The notes under the pieces: model-generated
What the model saw: the letters and a program-made list of their open reading frames with translations, nothing else
Told to the model about the DNA's origin: nothing
The model's database searches: none
Part shown: one piece after another, positions 15,338-23,863 of the stretch
Position numbering within the stretch: the stretch's first letter is position 1
Layout of the letters: every line of letters begins with the position of its first letter
NCBI RefSeq assembly: GCF_037911585.1
Contig: NZ_JBAJNS010000001.1
Coordinates: 3,714,001-3,778,000, forward strand
Source: Streptomyces sp. GSL17-111
GTDB taxonomy: Bacteria; Actinomycetota; Actinomycetes; Streptomycetales; Streptomycetaceae
Length of the DNA stretch: 64,000 nt
Direction of reading: 5' to 3'
Translations under genes and position numbers: made by a program

Positions 15338-16033
15338 ATGTCAGGACTCATCGACACCACCGAGATGTACCTCCGCACCATTTTGGAGCTGGAGGAAGAA
15401 GGCGTCGTGCCCATGCGTGCCCGCATCGCCGAGCGCCTGGACCAGAGCGGTCCGACCGTCAGCCAGACGGTGGCCCGGATGGAGCGGGACGGTCTGCTGA
15501 CCATCGCCGGGGACCGCCACCTGGAGCTGACCGGCGAGGGCCGCATGCTCGCCACCCGCGTCATGCGCAAGCACCGGCTCGCCGAGTGCCTGCTCGTCGA
15601 CGTCATCGGGCTGGAGTGGGAGCAGGTCCACGCCGAGGCGTGCCGCTGGGAGCACGTGATGAGCGAGGCCGTGGAGCGCCGGGTGCTGGAGCTGCTGCGG
15701 CACCCCACCGAGTCCCCGTACGGGAACCCGATTCCGGGCCTGGAGGAGCTGGGGGAGTCGGGGGACGGTGAGCCGTTCCTGGCCGACGCGATGGTGAGCC
15801 TCGCCGACCTGGCCCCGGGTCCGGACGGCAAGACCGTCGTCGTCCGGCGCATCGGCGAGCCGATCCAGACGGACTCCCAGCTCATGTACACGCTGCGGCG
15901 AGCGGGCGTGCAGCCCGGTTCCGTGGTGACGGTGACGCCGGGTTCGGGGGGCGCCGTGCACGTTGGCAGCGGCGGCGAGGCCGCCGAGCTCCAGGGGGAG
16001 GTCGCGTCCCACGTCTTCGTCGCCAAGCGCTGA
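15338..16033 (+). CDS. dmdR1: Iron-dependent DtxR-family repressor DmdR1
   Basis: Fe(II)-activated repressor of 231 residues controlling siderophore and iron genes. N-terminal winged helix (VPMRARIAERLDQSGPTVSQTVARMERDGLL), dimerisation and metal-binding domain, and a C-terminal SH3-like FeoA domain (VTVTPGSGGAVHVG). All expected metal ligands are visible: Met in TTEMYL, then His and Glu in RKHRLAECL, His in EQVHAEAC, and the C..EH cluster ACRWEH. The ATG starts at 15338. In S. coelicolor the opposite strand of this gene carries the adm gene; an equivalent open frame exists here (15341-16012, minus). Confidence 0.95.
   Translation: MSGLIDTTEMYLRTILELEEEGVVPMRARIAERLDQSGPTVSQTVARMERDGLLTIAGDRHLELTGEGRMLATRVMRKHRLAECLLVDVIGLEWEQVHAEACRWEHVMSEAVERRVLELLRHPTESPYGNPIPGLEELGESGDGEPFLADAMVSLADLAPGPDGKTVVVRRIGEPIQTDSQLMYTLRRAGVQPGSVVTVTPGSGGAVHVGSGGEAAELQGEVASHVFVAKR
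15341..16012 (-). other. Antisense open frame in dmdR1 (possible Adm counterpart)
   Basis: A 223-codon frame lies almost fully antisense to dmdR1, in the codon-position register that Streptomyces GC bias tends to keep open. In S. coelicolor an antiparallel frame over dmdR1 (adm) has been reported to be expressed and to affect siderophore and antibiotic production. The product here is His-, Gln- and Leu-rich (PQQLQHPALHG, HAAGGEHAAL-like) with no recognisable domain. It could equally be a composition artefact. Confidence 0.25.
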
Positions 16034-16600
16034 GCTCAGGCGCCCGCTCCGGGGGGACGCCGAGGCGGCGCGGGTCGCCCGACCTGCGGCGATGCCTCGG
16101 TGACGTCTCGGCGGTGTCTCGGCGGGGCTGACGCTGCGTCAACAGGCGTATTTTCCTCGGGCACTTGACCGGATTGCGTCCGGCCGAGTGCGTGGCGTGA
16201 CACCCTGGCACCTGAACGCATCTGACGCACCGGTCGGGCGGAAGGGGGAGACGTGGTCGGACGGCTCGTCACGGAGGCCCCGGCGCCGCACGCGACCGGG
16301 GCCCCGCTTCCCTGCACCCCCCCGGCCGGGCGCGGCCCGGATCCCCGAGCATCCCGGGCCACCTCCCTCGGGCGCCCGATACCTCCCGGTTCCGTGTGGC
16401 GCCCGCCTCCCACTACGTCTCTCCCCGGCGGGAGGAGCGTCAACCGCGATCAGCCGTCACTCGAAGGTGGGAAGTTGCGCTCCTTCCGAGCATGTTCGAA
16501 TGGTCGTTCGATACCGTGGGGTGTGCCCCGAGGGCGCGGGGCGGTTCCCCGCCCGGAGCCAGGGCAAGCGTCGTAGAGCGGATTTCCAGCCAGTTTCCGG
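16034..16600. other. Large intergenic region between dmdR1 and the hydrolase
   Basis: A 567-base gap with no frame showing convincing codon bias. The middle is very C-rich (a run of seven C near 16317). Features seen: a LexA-like palindrome at 16496-16511 and several short GC-rich complementary segments without a clear overall fold. It may hold a long leader or a small RNA, but I see no direct sign of one. Confidence 0.4.
16496..16511. promoter_or_regulatory. LexA (SOS) box-like site
   Basis: TCGAATGGTCGTTCGA differs at one position from the actinobacterial LexA consensus TCGAAC-N4-GTTCGA. It sits 90 bases upstream of the alpha/beta hydrolase start, where a promoter is expected. If real, the hydrolase would be induced by DNA damage. 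Confidence 0.45.
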
Positions 16601-17509
16601 ATGGGGGTGTCGGGTCACATGGTGCGACGCATCGATGTCACCGGTGCGGGTGGAGTCGGCCTCGCCGCCTGGGAGTTCGACGACCCGCCCAAGGCGCCCC
16701 CCGGCGGGGAACGGCCGGCGGCGTCCGCGTCGGAGGAGCAGCACCGGCCCGCCGTGCTCTTACTGCACGGTCTGATGGGCCGCGCGTCCCACTGGGCGAC
16801 GACGGCCCGTTGGCTGTCGTCCCGCTACCGGGCCGTCGGGCTCGACCAGCGCGGGCACGGGCGCAGCGACAAGCCGCAGGACGGCCCGTTCGACCGGGAC
16901 GCCTTCGTGGCCGACGCCGAGGCCGTCGTCGAGCAGCTCGGTCTCGGGCCCGTCGCGCTCGTGGGCCACTCCATGGGCGCGCTCACCGCCTGGCAGCTCG
17001 CCGCGCGCCGTCCCGACCTCGTCCGTGCCCTGGTCATCGCCGACATGCGGGCCTCCGCCCTCGGCGAGCAGTCCCAGCGCGAGTGGGAGGCGTGGTACCG
17101 CTCCTGGCCGCTGCCGTTCGCCACCCAGGCCGACGTGCGGAAGTGGTTCGGTGAGGACGACCCGGCGCTGGAGCGGCCGAGCCGTTCCCGGGGCGAGTTC
17201 TACGCCGAGGTCATGGCCGAACGGGCCGACGGCTGGCGTCCGGTGTTCTCCCGTCGGCAGATGCTGATGGCCCGTGAGGCCTGGGTGCACGACGCGCACT
17301 GGGACGAGTTGGCCCAGGTCCGCTGCCCGGCCCTCGTCGTCCGTGGCATCGACGGGGAGCTGGGCCGTGCCGAGGCGCAGGAGATGGTCCGCGTCCTGCC
17401 GGACGGCGCGTACGCGGAGGTGCCGGACGCGGGGCACCTCCTCCACTACGACCAGCCGGAGGCGTGGCGCTCGGCCGTCGAGCCCTTCCTGTCGGCGACG
17501 CTGCCCTGA
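16601..17509 (+). CDS. Alpha/beta hydrolase
   Basis: Cytoplasmic serine hydrolase of 302 residues. Oxyanion-hole motif LLLHGLMGRASHW, conserved GLDQRGHGRSDKP, nucleophile elbow GHSMG with catalytic Ser, an acid in LVVRGIDGEL and His in DAGHLLHYDQP. The substrate is unknown; relatives include haloalkane, ester and lactone hydrolases. ATG 16601 is used; ATG 16619 (MVRRIDVTG) is an alternative start. Codon 54 is TTA (16760-16762), so translation should depend on the bldA tRNA. A LexA-like box lies 90 bases upstream. Confidence 0.88.
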   Translation: MGVSGHMVRRIDVTGAGGVGLAAWEFDDPPKAPPGGERPAASASEEQHRPAVLLLHGLMGRASHWATTARWLSSRYRAVGLDQRGHGRSDKPQDGPFDRDAFVADAEAVVEQLGLGPVALVGHSMGALTAWQLAARRPDLVRALVIADMRASALGEQSQREWEAWYRSWPLPFATQADVRKWFGEDDPALERPSRSRGEFYAEVMAERADGWRPVFSRRQMLMAREAWVHDAHWDELAQVRCPALVVRGIDGELGRAEAQEMVRVLPDGAYAEVPDAGHLLHYDQPEAWRSAVEPFLSATLP

Positions 17510-17576
17510 CCGCGCCGCCGCCGGTTCGGCACAGGTGGCGAGGGCAACGAGGACGGCGAGGGCGGCGCGTGCACCG

Positions 17577-18287
17577 TCAGCCCCGGCGGGACGCCGCCGC
17601 CTCCTGACCGCAGCAGTAGGCCAGCTGCGGGAGGAGCTCCTCCACGTCCGGCAGCCACCGGTTCGCGGCCGTCGGACGCCGCGCCCACTGCACCGAGCCG
17701 CGCACCCCGACGCGGGTGGGTGGCGCGGCGACCCACGACCCGGCGGCGTGCGTCGTCAGGTCCAGCGCTCCCGGCGACCACCCCAGCCGCCGGATCAGGT
17801 CGTGGGCCTTCGCCGCCGCACCGGGGAGGACGAAGAACAGCATCCGCCCCAGCGGCGTGCACGTCACCGGGCCCAGCGGCACCCCCATGCGCTCCATGCG
17901 GGCCAGCGCCAGGCACCCGGCGACCTCCGGCACGTCGACGGCCTCGAAGGTGCGGCCCGTCGGCAGCAGCACCGAGGCGAACGGCGACCGCTCCCACAGC
18001 CGACGCGCGGCCGACCCGCTGCCCGTCGCGTGCGCGGCCCAGCCGGGCTCGGCGGGGTGGGCGCCGGGTGCCGGACAGCCCGTCGCGCCGCAGGTGCAGC
18101 GCGGCACGCCGTCGACGATCTCCAACCAGGTGCCGGGCAGGACGTCCCAGTGCCGCTCCCCGGCGTACCGGACGGCGTGGTCGAGCGGTGTGTCGCCGTG
18201 CGGCGGGGCCGGCTGGCGGGGCACGTGCGGGGACGGCTGCGCGGGCGTGCCCGCCGGGGTGACTGCGATCGTCTCTTCCACGCACAT
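17577..18287 (-). CDS. Bifunctional primase/polymerase N-terminal domain protein
   Basis: Protein of 236 residues matching the stand-alone Streptomyces form of the bifunctional DNA primase/polymerase (prim-pol) domain. Recognisable parts are the N-terminal ALDHAVRYAGERHWDVLPGTW-like segment, the zinc-like cluster CTCGATGCPAPGAHP, VLLPTGRTFEAVDVP and the C-terminal SWVAAPPTRVG. The helicase part seen in plasmid and phage versions is missing. The expected catalytic acidic pair is not obvious (FEAVDVP is the candidate). ATG 18287 has GGAG five bases upstream. Role unclear; it may be a derived regulator or a remnant of replication proteins. Confidence 0.78.
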   Translation of the reverse strand: MCVEETIAVTPAGTPAQPSPHVPRQPAPPHGDTPLDHAVRYAGERHWDVLPGTWLEIVDGVPRCTCGATGCPAPGAHPAEPGWAAHATGSGSAARRLWERSPFASVLLPTGRTFEAVDVPEVAGCLALARMERMGVPLGPVTCTPLGRMLFFVLPGAAAKAHDLIRRLGWSPGALDLTTHAAGSWVAAPPTRVGVRGSVQWARRPTAANRWLPDVEELLPQLAYCCGQEAAASRRG

Positions 18288-18512
18288 CACAACTCCGCGC
18301 CACGGCAGGGGTTACGGCCGCTCGGCACCGCACCGGAGGTGCATCGTTACGGCAGTCTCACCGCCCAGGGATGGCCAGGGCAGCCCAGGGCACGCCGGAG
18401 CACGCGGAGGTCCTCGCGGCGCACGGAAGCACGGACGGGGGCGCAGACCCGGCCGAGGCGGTGCGTGTGGGTAGCCACCCCCGGTGCACGTCGTCGGACC
18501 GAGGGGACCGCC

Positions 18513-19919
18513 ATGGCCACCGCACCACCGACCCCGCGCCACCTGACCGCCCGGCAGCCCAACGAACGCCTCGGGTCGCTCATCGAGGAGGCCGGCTGCT
18601 CGAACGCCGGGCTGGCGCGTCGCGTCAACCTCGTCGGAGCCGAGCACGGGCTCGACCTGCGGTACGACAAGACGTCCGTCGCCCGCTGGCTGCGCGGCCA
18701 GCAGCCACGGGGCCGAGCGCCCGCCGTGATCGCCGAGGCCCTGGCCCGCAAACTGGGCCGCCCGGTGAGCGTGGAGGAGATCGGCATGGCGGGTCCGCGC
18801 CACCCCGCCGCCGGGCTCGGCCTGCGCTACGAGCAGAACATCGCCGCCGCCGTGGAGGAGGCGTGCGAGCTGTGGCGGCTCGACACCGGCCGCCGGGAGC
18901 TGGTCACGGCACGCCCCGTGGCCGCCTCCGCCCTCGTCGAACCCTCCCGGGACTGGCTGATCGGCCCGCCGGACGCGGGCGTCGAGCGGACCGTCGGACC
19001 CCGCGTCGGCATGGCGGACGTCGCGGCCGTCACGGCGACGACCGAGGCGCTCTCCGCGCTCGACCACCGTTTCGGCAGCGGGCACGTACGCCCGGTCCTC
19101 TCCCACTACCTGGCCGGCGTCGTCGCCGGGCTGCTGACCGGTTCCTACCGGGACGCCGTCGGCCGTGCCCTCTTCCGCGCCGCCGCCCGGCTCGCCGAGC
19201 TGGCCGGGTACATGGCGGTGGACACCGGCCGGCCCGGGCCGGCCCAGCGGCACTACATCCAGGCGCTGCGCCTCGCCCAGGCGGGCGGTGACCGGGCCTA
19301 CGGCGGCTACGTCCTGGCAGCGGGGATGAGCCACCTCGCCGCGTCGCTCGGCAGCCCCCGGGAGGTCGCCCAGCTCGCCCGTGCGGCGCAGGAGGGCGCC
19401 CGAGGCCATGTGACCCCGCGCACCGAGGCCATGTTCCACGCCGCCGAGGCGCGCGGCCACGCCGTGCAGGGCGACGCGGCCGCCTGCCGCCGGGCCGCCG
19501 GACGGGCCCTCGCCGCCTTCGAGCGTGCCGAGGCGGCGACGGACGCCGGGGACGACCCGCCCTGGATAGCGCACTTCGACGCCGCCTACCTCGCCGACGA
19601 GCTGGCCCACTGCCACCGCGACCTCGGCCGGCCGAACCCCGCCCGGCGCCGGGCCGAGGAGGCGCTCTCCCTGCACCCGGAGGGCCGTACCCGGCGCCGC
19701 GCCATCGGACTGCTGCTGCTCGCGGACGCCCAGGCCGGGCAGCGCGAGATCGACCTCGCGTGCCACACCGGGACCGAGGCCCTCACCCTGCTCGGCACGC
19801 TGCGTTCCGCGCGCGGCCGGGAGTACCTGGACGCCTTCCGGCGCCGCCTGGAGCCGTTCGCCGCCGAGCCCGCCGTGCGGGAGTTCACCGAGCGGTCGGC
19901 CGCCGGTCCGCCCGCCTGA
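18513..19919 (+). CDS. NsdA-like helix-turn-helix/TPR regulator
   Basis: Large cytoplasmic regulator of 468 residues of the Streptomyces type that includes NsdA, known to affect sporulation and antibiotic production. The N-terminus (ERLGSLIEEAGCSNAGLARRVNLVG...YDKTSVARWLRGQQPRGRAPAVIAEALARKLGR) forms a Cro-like DNA-binding fold with an inserted loop. Residues about 180-460 form TPR-like helices (AAARLAELAGYMAVDTGRPGPAQRHYIQALRLA, RRRAIGLLLLADAQAGQ). The ATG at 18513 follows GAGGGG. It may be a paralogue rather than NsdA itself. Confidence 0.82.
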   Translation: MATAPPTPRHLTARQPNERLGSLIEEAGCSNAGLARRVNLVGAEHGLDLRYDKTSVARWLRGQQPRGRAPAVIAEALARKLGRPVSVEEIGMAGPRHPAAGLGLRYEQNIAAAVEEACELWRLDTGRRELVTARPVAASALVEPSRDWLIGPPDAGVERTVGPRVGMADVAAVTATTEALSALDHRFGSGHVRPVLSHYLAGVVAGLLTGSYRDAVGRALFRAAARLAELAGYMAVDTGRPGPAQRHYIQALRLAQAGGDRAYGGYVLAAGMSHLAASLGSPREVAQLARAAQEGARGHVTPRTEAMFHAAEARGHAVQGDAAACRRAAGRALAAFERAEAATDAGDDPPWIAHFDAAYLADELAHCHRDLGRPNPARRRAEEALSLHPEGRTRRRAIGLLLLADAQAGQREIDLACHTGTEALTLLGTLRSARGREYLDAFRRRLEPFAAEPAVREFTERSAAGPPA

Positions 19920-20084
19920 GCCGGGGCCGGAGCGGGCTTGCGGGGGACGACGTGGTCGTGTGTGCGAGTCACCCGGTAGCGTGAGCCGACGATGCCCCGA
20001 TCACGGGGCCGAAGGTCAACGCGCCATCCGCGCCGGTGGGATGAGCGCTCGGGTGCACAGCTGCAAGGTGTGAGGAGTGCGTCG

Positions 20085-21698
20085 GTGACAGCGCACAGCG
20101 GGCACGGCGACGAGCCGCGTGAGGGTGTCGTCCTGCCGTCGAACAGCGAGCCGTGGCCGCCGAGGACCGAGGAGCACGCGCAGCCGGCCCCGCCGGCGGG
20201 CGGGCAGCCCTGGGGGCAGCCCTGGGGACCGTCGGCCGCCGTGCCGCCGCCGCCCGCCGGCCCGCCGCCCGCGCACCCGCCGCCCGCGCCCGCCGGCCCG
20301 CCGCCGCCCACCCCGGGTGTCGGCGCGGCGGACGAGACGCAACTGCTGCCGCCCCACCCCGGCACGCAGCCCGTGCCGCCGTATCAGGCCGTTCCGGGTC
20401 CGGCGGACGAGACGCAGTTGCTGCCGCCGCAGCAGTCCGGTGGGCCGTCCTACGGTGGTTCCGTGCCGCCGTATCAGGCCGCTCCCGGCCCGGCGGACGA
20501 GACGCAGTTGCTGCCGCCGCAGCAGTCCGGTGGGCCGTCCTACGGTGGTTCCGTGCCGCCGTATCAGGCCGCTCCCGGCCCGGCCGACGAGACGCAGCTC
20601 CTGCCGCCGCAGGGCGTGCCCGGCCCGGGAGCTGACGCGGCGTCGTCCGGTGGTCCGCACGGTGGTCCGGAGAGCACGCAGCAGCTGCGCCGCGTCCCCG
20701 GACAGCAGCGGGCCGGGAAGCACCGCTCCCAGCCGTCCGCCCAGCAGGCCGCACCGCCGCCCGCCGCCCAGCAGCCGCCGCCCGGGAAGCCCTTCGGTAT
20801 CCGGCCCGGAACCCCGGAGGACCGGCAGCCGCCGGCCGAGTTCGACAGCCTGTTCCGCCCCGCCGACGGAGCGGCGCCCGCCGCGCCCGGACGCCCGTCC
20901 GCGCCGGGCCGGGCCGGTTACGGCTACCCGCAGGCCCGCTCCGGCTACGGCTACCCGCAGCAGCCGGGACGGCCGCACCCCGGCCACGCCCAGCCGCCCG
21001 GCGGCCCGGCGGGCCCCGGTGTGCCCGGCCCCGGTCCCGGCGGCCCGCAGGGACCGGAGGAGCCGTACGGCACCGAAGGGCGGCGCCGGAGTCCGCTCCT
21101 GGTCGTGGCCGCCGCCGCCCTCGTCATCGTCGCCGCGGGACTGGCCGCCGGCGCCGCGCTGAGCGGCGGGGACGAGGAGCCCACGGAGGAGCCGGGGCAG
21201 AGCGCGGCGCCCTCGACCGAGCCGGAGGAACCCGCCGGTGACACGGCAGCCGAACAGGCCGAGGCGCTCGACGCCCTGCTCGCCGACAGCAACAACAGCC
21301 GTGACACCGTGATCAGTTCGGTGGAGAACATCAAGGAGTGCACGAAGCTCGGCAAGGCGGCGAAGGACCTGCGGGACGCCGCCGGGCAGCGCAACGACCT
21401 CGTGGACCGCCTCGACGAGCTCGATCTGGACCGCCTCCCGGACCACGAGGCGCTGACCGACCAGCTGACGGCCGCCTGGAAGGCGTCGGCCGAGGCCGAC
21501 GACCACTACGCCCAGTGGGCCGACGACGTCGCGGGCTCCGGCGGCTGCCCCGGCGGTGAGGCCAGGACGACGGAAGCGCTGGGCGCGGGCAACCGCAGCA
21601 GCGGGGAGGCGACGGCCGCGAAGGAGGAGGCGGCGGCGCTGTGGAACCCGATCGCCCGTGAGCACGGTCTGAGCGAACGCCAGCCGACCCAGCTCTGA
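20085..21698 (+). CDS. Proline-rich, single-pass membrane protein with DETQLLPP repeats
   Basis: Predicted type II membrane protein of 537 residues. About 335 residues are a disordered Pro/Gly/Gln-rich cytoplasmic region with four DETQLLPP motifs, followed by one transmembrane helix (LLVVAAAALVIVAAGLAAGAAL, about residues 338-360) and an extracytoplasmic helical domain of about 150 residues with two Cys (IKECTK, SGGCPG). GTG 20085 has GAGGAG upstream. DETQ-LLPP-like motifs recur in Streptomyces membrane proteins and could be targets of Ser/Thr kinases read by FHA domains (inference). Function unknown. Confidence 0.8.
   Translation: MTAHSGHGDEPREGVVLPSNSEPWPPRTEEHAQPAPPAGGQPWGQPWGPSAAVPPPPAGPPPAHPPPAPAGPPPPTPGVGAADETQLLPPHPGTQPVPPYQAVPGPADETQLLPPQQSGGPSYGGSVPPYQAAPGPADETQLLPPQQSGGPSYGGSVPPYQAAPGPADETQLLPPQGVPGPGADAASSGGPHGGPESTQQLRRVPGQQRAGKHRSQPSAQQAAPPPAAQQPPPGKPFGIRPGTPEDRQPPAEFDSLFRPADGAAPAAPGRPSAPGRAGYGYPQARSGYGYPQQPGRPHPGHAQPPGGPAGPGVPGPGPGGPQGPEEPYGTEGRRRSPLLVVAAAALVIVAAGLAAGAALSGGDEEPTEEPGQSAAPSTEPEEPAGDTAAEQAEALDALLADSNNSRDTVISSVENIKECTKLGKAAKDLRDAAGQRNDLVDRLDELDLDRLPDHEALTDQLTAAWKASAEADDHYAQWADDVAGSGGCPGGEARTTEALGAGNRSSGEATAAKEEAAALWNPIAREHGLSERQPTQL
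20376..20612 (+). repeat. 90-bp in-frame tandem repeat
   Basis: Two full copies and one 57-bp partial copy of a 90-bp unit start at 20376, 20466 and 20556. Copies two and three are nearly identical, showing recent duplication. Each unit encodes PPYQAAPGPADETQLLPPQ followed by QSGGPSYGGSV. Copy number may vary between strains. Confidence 0.9.
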
Positions 21699-21701
21699 CC
21701 T

Positions 21702-21744
21702 GTCCGCAGGCACCGGCGCGCGAGGCGGGCCGGTGCCTGCGGAC
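21702..21744. terminator. Bidirectional terminator hairpin
   Basis: GTCCGCAGGCACCGGC (21702-21717) and GCCGGTGCCTGCGGAC (21729-21744) are perfect 16-bp complements around an 11-base loop. It fills the 77-base gap between two convergent genes, four bases after the stop of the proline-rich protein gene. Confidence 0.75.
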
Positions 21745-21775
21745 TGCGCCGTCGGCCGGAAGCGGGCGGGGTCGG

Positions 21776-23152
21776 TCAGCCGACCGTGATCTGGTTGAGC
21801 GTGCGGCCGATGTCCACCGGGTTCTGCCGCGCCGCGACGAGCTGCCCGTCGCGCACCTGCTGGAAGTTGACCATCGAGTTCACGATGCGCGGGTAGCTCG
21901 GGGAGCCGAGCAGGTCCTCGTACTGCCAGCTCAGGTCCGGGGTGATGCCGCCGGTGCTGACGGGCCCGGTGGCGTCGAGCGCCTGGTGCACGGTGCGGTG
22001 GGTGATCTCCTGCCCCTCCATGTCCTCCAGGACGGACCGCAGCACCGTGTAGGCGACCCACGTCGTCTGCACGCCCGGATCGGCGGTGTCGATGCGGTTG
22101 TCACCGAAGGCGTGCTCGGTGGTGGCGGCGCGCATCTCGTCCCACACCGGCTCCTGGCTCGCCGGGTACCAGCTGGTGACGTAGGAGCCCTCCAGCATGC
22201 TGTCCGCGCCGCCCGTGCGGTTGACGAGGGACTGCTCCACGCTGCCGAGCACCGAGGCGAACGTCACCTCGGCGGACGTCTCCCGCAGCCGGCTGAAGGA
22301 GTCGATGAAGGTGCCGGTGCGCCCGCCGAGGGCGGCGGCCACACACGCGCCGTCGGCGCCGTCGGAGTCGGCGATGGTGCTGAAACCGCCGTTCCCCGGG
22401 CCCGTTCCGGTGTCCGGGCCCGCGTCGGACGCCTCCGCACCCTCGGACGCCTCGGGGACGCCCGCCGCCCGCAGCGCCGTACGCGCCTCCCGGGTGTACT
22501 CGGCCGAGTCCTCCGGCGCGGGGACGTCGACGGCCGGCCCGGCCTCGCCCCGGGTGGCGAGGCCCGCGTTGAACAGGCCGGGCAGCTCGTCCCCGGCGAT
22601 CGTGTCCGGCCGGACGAGGGCGACCTCGTCGCAGAGCTCCGCGAGCTGCCGGCCGCTGCCGGCCACCAGAGCGGGCTGGCCGCCGTTGACCGGGTAGGAC
22701 AGCGGGCTGGAGAACTCCTCCTCGGTCAGGCCGTAGCCGCCGAGGTAGGGGATGCCGTGCAGTTCGAGCGCGGGCATGATCGTGCGGGCGTGGGTCGTGT
22801 AGGAGCCGACGACGGCGACGGCCCCGACCTCGCGGGCCTTGCGGGCGCAGCCGGCGGCCTGCACGCCGTCGTTGCCCTCGTTGCAGGTGACGACCTTCAG
22901 TTCGCGTCCGTTGATGCCCCCGTTGGCATTGACCCAACGGGCGTACGCCGTGGCGGTGGCCGTCATGCCGGGCATGTTGGTGGCCTTGGTGTCGATCGGC
23001 GCCAGGGTCATGACGGTGATCGGGTCGTTCTCGGCGGCGGAGAGGGTGCCGCAGCCGGTCAGTGAGGTGCCGACGGCCGCGACGGCGAGCGCGGCCGAGA
23101 CGGCGGTCCGGAGTCGGGGGCGGGGGGCACGGGGCTCGCGCGAGGCGGTCAT
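21776..23152 (-). CDS. ABC-type substrate-binding lipoprotein (branched-chain amino acid type)
   Basis: Exported lipoprotein of 458 residues with a type I periplasmic-binding fold like LivK/Leu-Ile-Val receptors. The signal peptide ends in the lipobox LTGC. The first domain starts ITVMTLAPIDTKATN and includes WVNANGGINGRELKVVTCNEGND, which matches the family, with VGAVAVVGSYTT and GIPYLGGYGLTEEEF later. A Gly/Glu/Asp-rich insertion (EASEGAEASDAGPDTGTGPGNGG) is unusual. No permease or ATPase genes are adjacent, so it is an orphan and may act as a sensor. ATG 23152 is chosen by the signal peptide. Confidence 0.85.
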   Translation of the reverse strand: MTASREPRAPRPRLRTAVSAALAVAAVGTSLTGCGTLSAAENDPITVMTLAPIDTKATNMPGMTATATAYARWVNANGGINGRELKVVTCNEGNDGVQAAGCARKAREVGAVAVVGSYTTHARTIMPALELHGIPYLGGYGLTEEEFSSPLSYPVNGGQPALVAGSGRQLAELCDEVALVRPDTIAGDELPGLFNAGLATRGEAGPAVDVPAPEDSAEYTREARTALRAAGVPEASEGAEASDAGPDTGTGPGNGGFSTIADSDGADGACVAAALGGRTGTFIDSFSRLRETSAEVTFASVLGSVEQSLVNRTGGADSMLEGSYVTSWYPASQEPVWDEMRAATTEHAFGDNRIDTADPGVQTTWVAYTVLRSVLEDMEGQEITHRTVHQALDATGPVSTGGITPDLSWQYEDLLGSPSYPRIVNSMVNFQQVRDGQLVAARQNPVDIGRTLNQITVG

Positions 23153-23274
23153 GACAAGCGACCCTGCCGGGCGGCATGTAACGCATGAGTGATGTCCACC
23201 GAACGGTAGGCGACCTCCGGGTGAAGAGCGCGGACCCCTCCCCTCGGGCCGCGACACGGACGAACGTACGATCG

Positions 23275-23775
23275 ATGACCGTGCAAGCACAGGACAGCTC
23301 TTCCCGTCGCGCCCGTCGGTCCAGCACCATGGGCGGCATGCCGGTCAACGACATGCCGTGGTGGCGCTGGCGCAGCAACGTGCGCTCAGCCCTGCACATG
23401 CTCTCCGATCCCGTCTTCCAGCAGACCCACTGGCTGGAGGGGCGCCCCGGCTACGGGGACGTCACCGACGCCGTCTACCGCCTGGTGGAGGACACCTGGC
23501 TGGACCACTGGTCCGCGGAGAAGTACGTGGGCTCGGTGTTCCGCGACGCCGGGGAGGCGGCGGCCGTGGACGCCGTCGTGCTCCGCGTGCTGCGCATCCT
23601 GCACCAGGTGGGGGCGGACGCACCGGTGTCCGCCTACCTGGAGCACCCGGCCTGGCCGGACGCGCTCCAGGCCGCCCGCGCCGCACACGTCCTGCTGGCG
23701 GGCAACGACGGCGAGGACCCGGACGAGCCGCCGAAGTCCCTCGACGTCCTGGCGATCATGCTGCGCTCCGCCTGA
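23275..23775 (+). CDS. SCO4402-family protein
   Basis: Conserved Streptomyces protein of 166 residues with no known function. The core starts at MGGMPVNDMPWWRWRSNVRSALHMLSDP and continues VTDAVYRLVEDTWLDHWSAEKYVGSVFRDAGEAA and LRVLRILHQVG, a helical, Trp-rich soluble domain. ATG 23275 is used; the conserved region begins at an internal ATG (23329), which could be the true start. It is divergent from the binding lipoprotein gene and precedes purU on the same strand (88-base gap), as also expected in other streptomycetes. Confidence 0.82.
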   Translation: MTVQAQDSSSRRARRSSTMGGMPVNDMPWWRWRSNVRSALHMLSDPVFQQTHWLEGRPGYGDVTDAVYRLVEDTWLDHWSAEKYVGSVFRDAGEAAAVDAVVLRVLRILHQVGADAPVSAYLEHPAWPDALQAARAAHVLLAGNDGEDPDEPPKSLDVLAIMLRSA

Positions 23776-23863
23776 CGGCCGGGCCGCCGCCCACGGCCCC
23801 GACGCGTCCGGCGGGCCGTGGGCCGGTCCGCCGGACCGATCGGGGTGTGCCACCCTTGTGCCC

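Noticed and set aside
16270-16420. A 6C RNA in the C-rich gap after dmdR1
   Set aside because: There is a run of seven C, but I could not find the two hairpins with C-rich loops that define 6C RNA.
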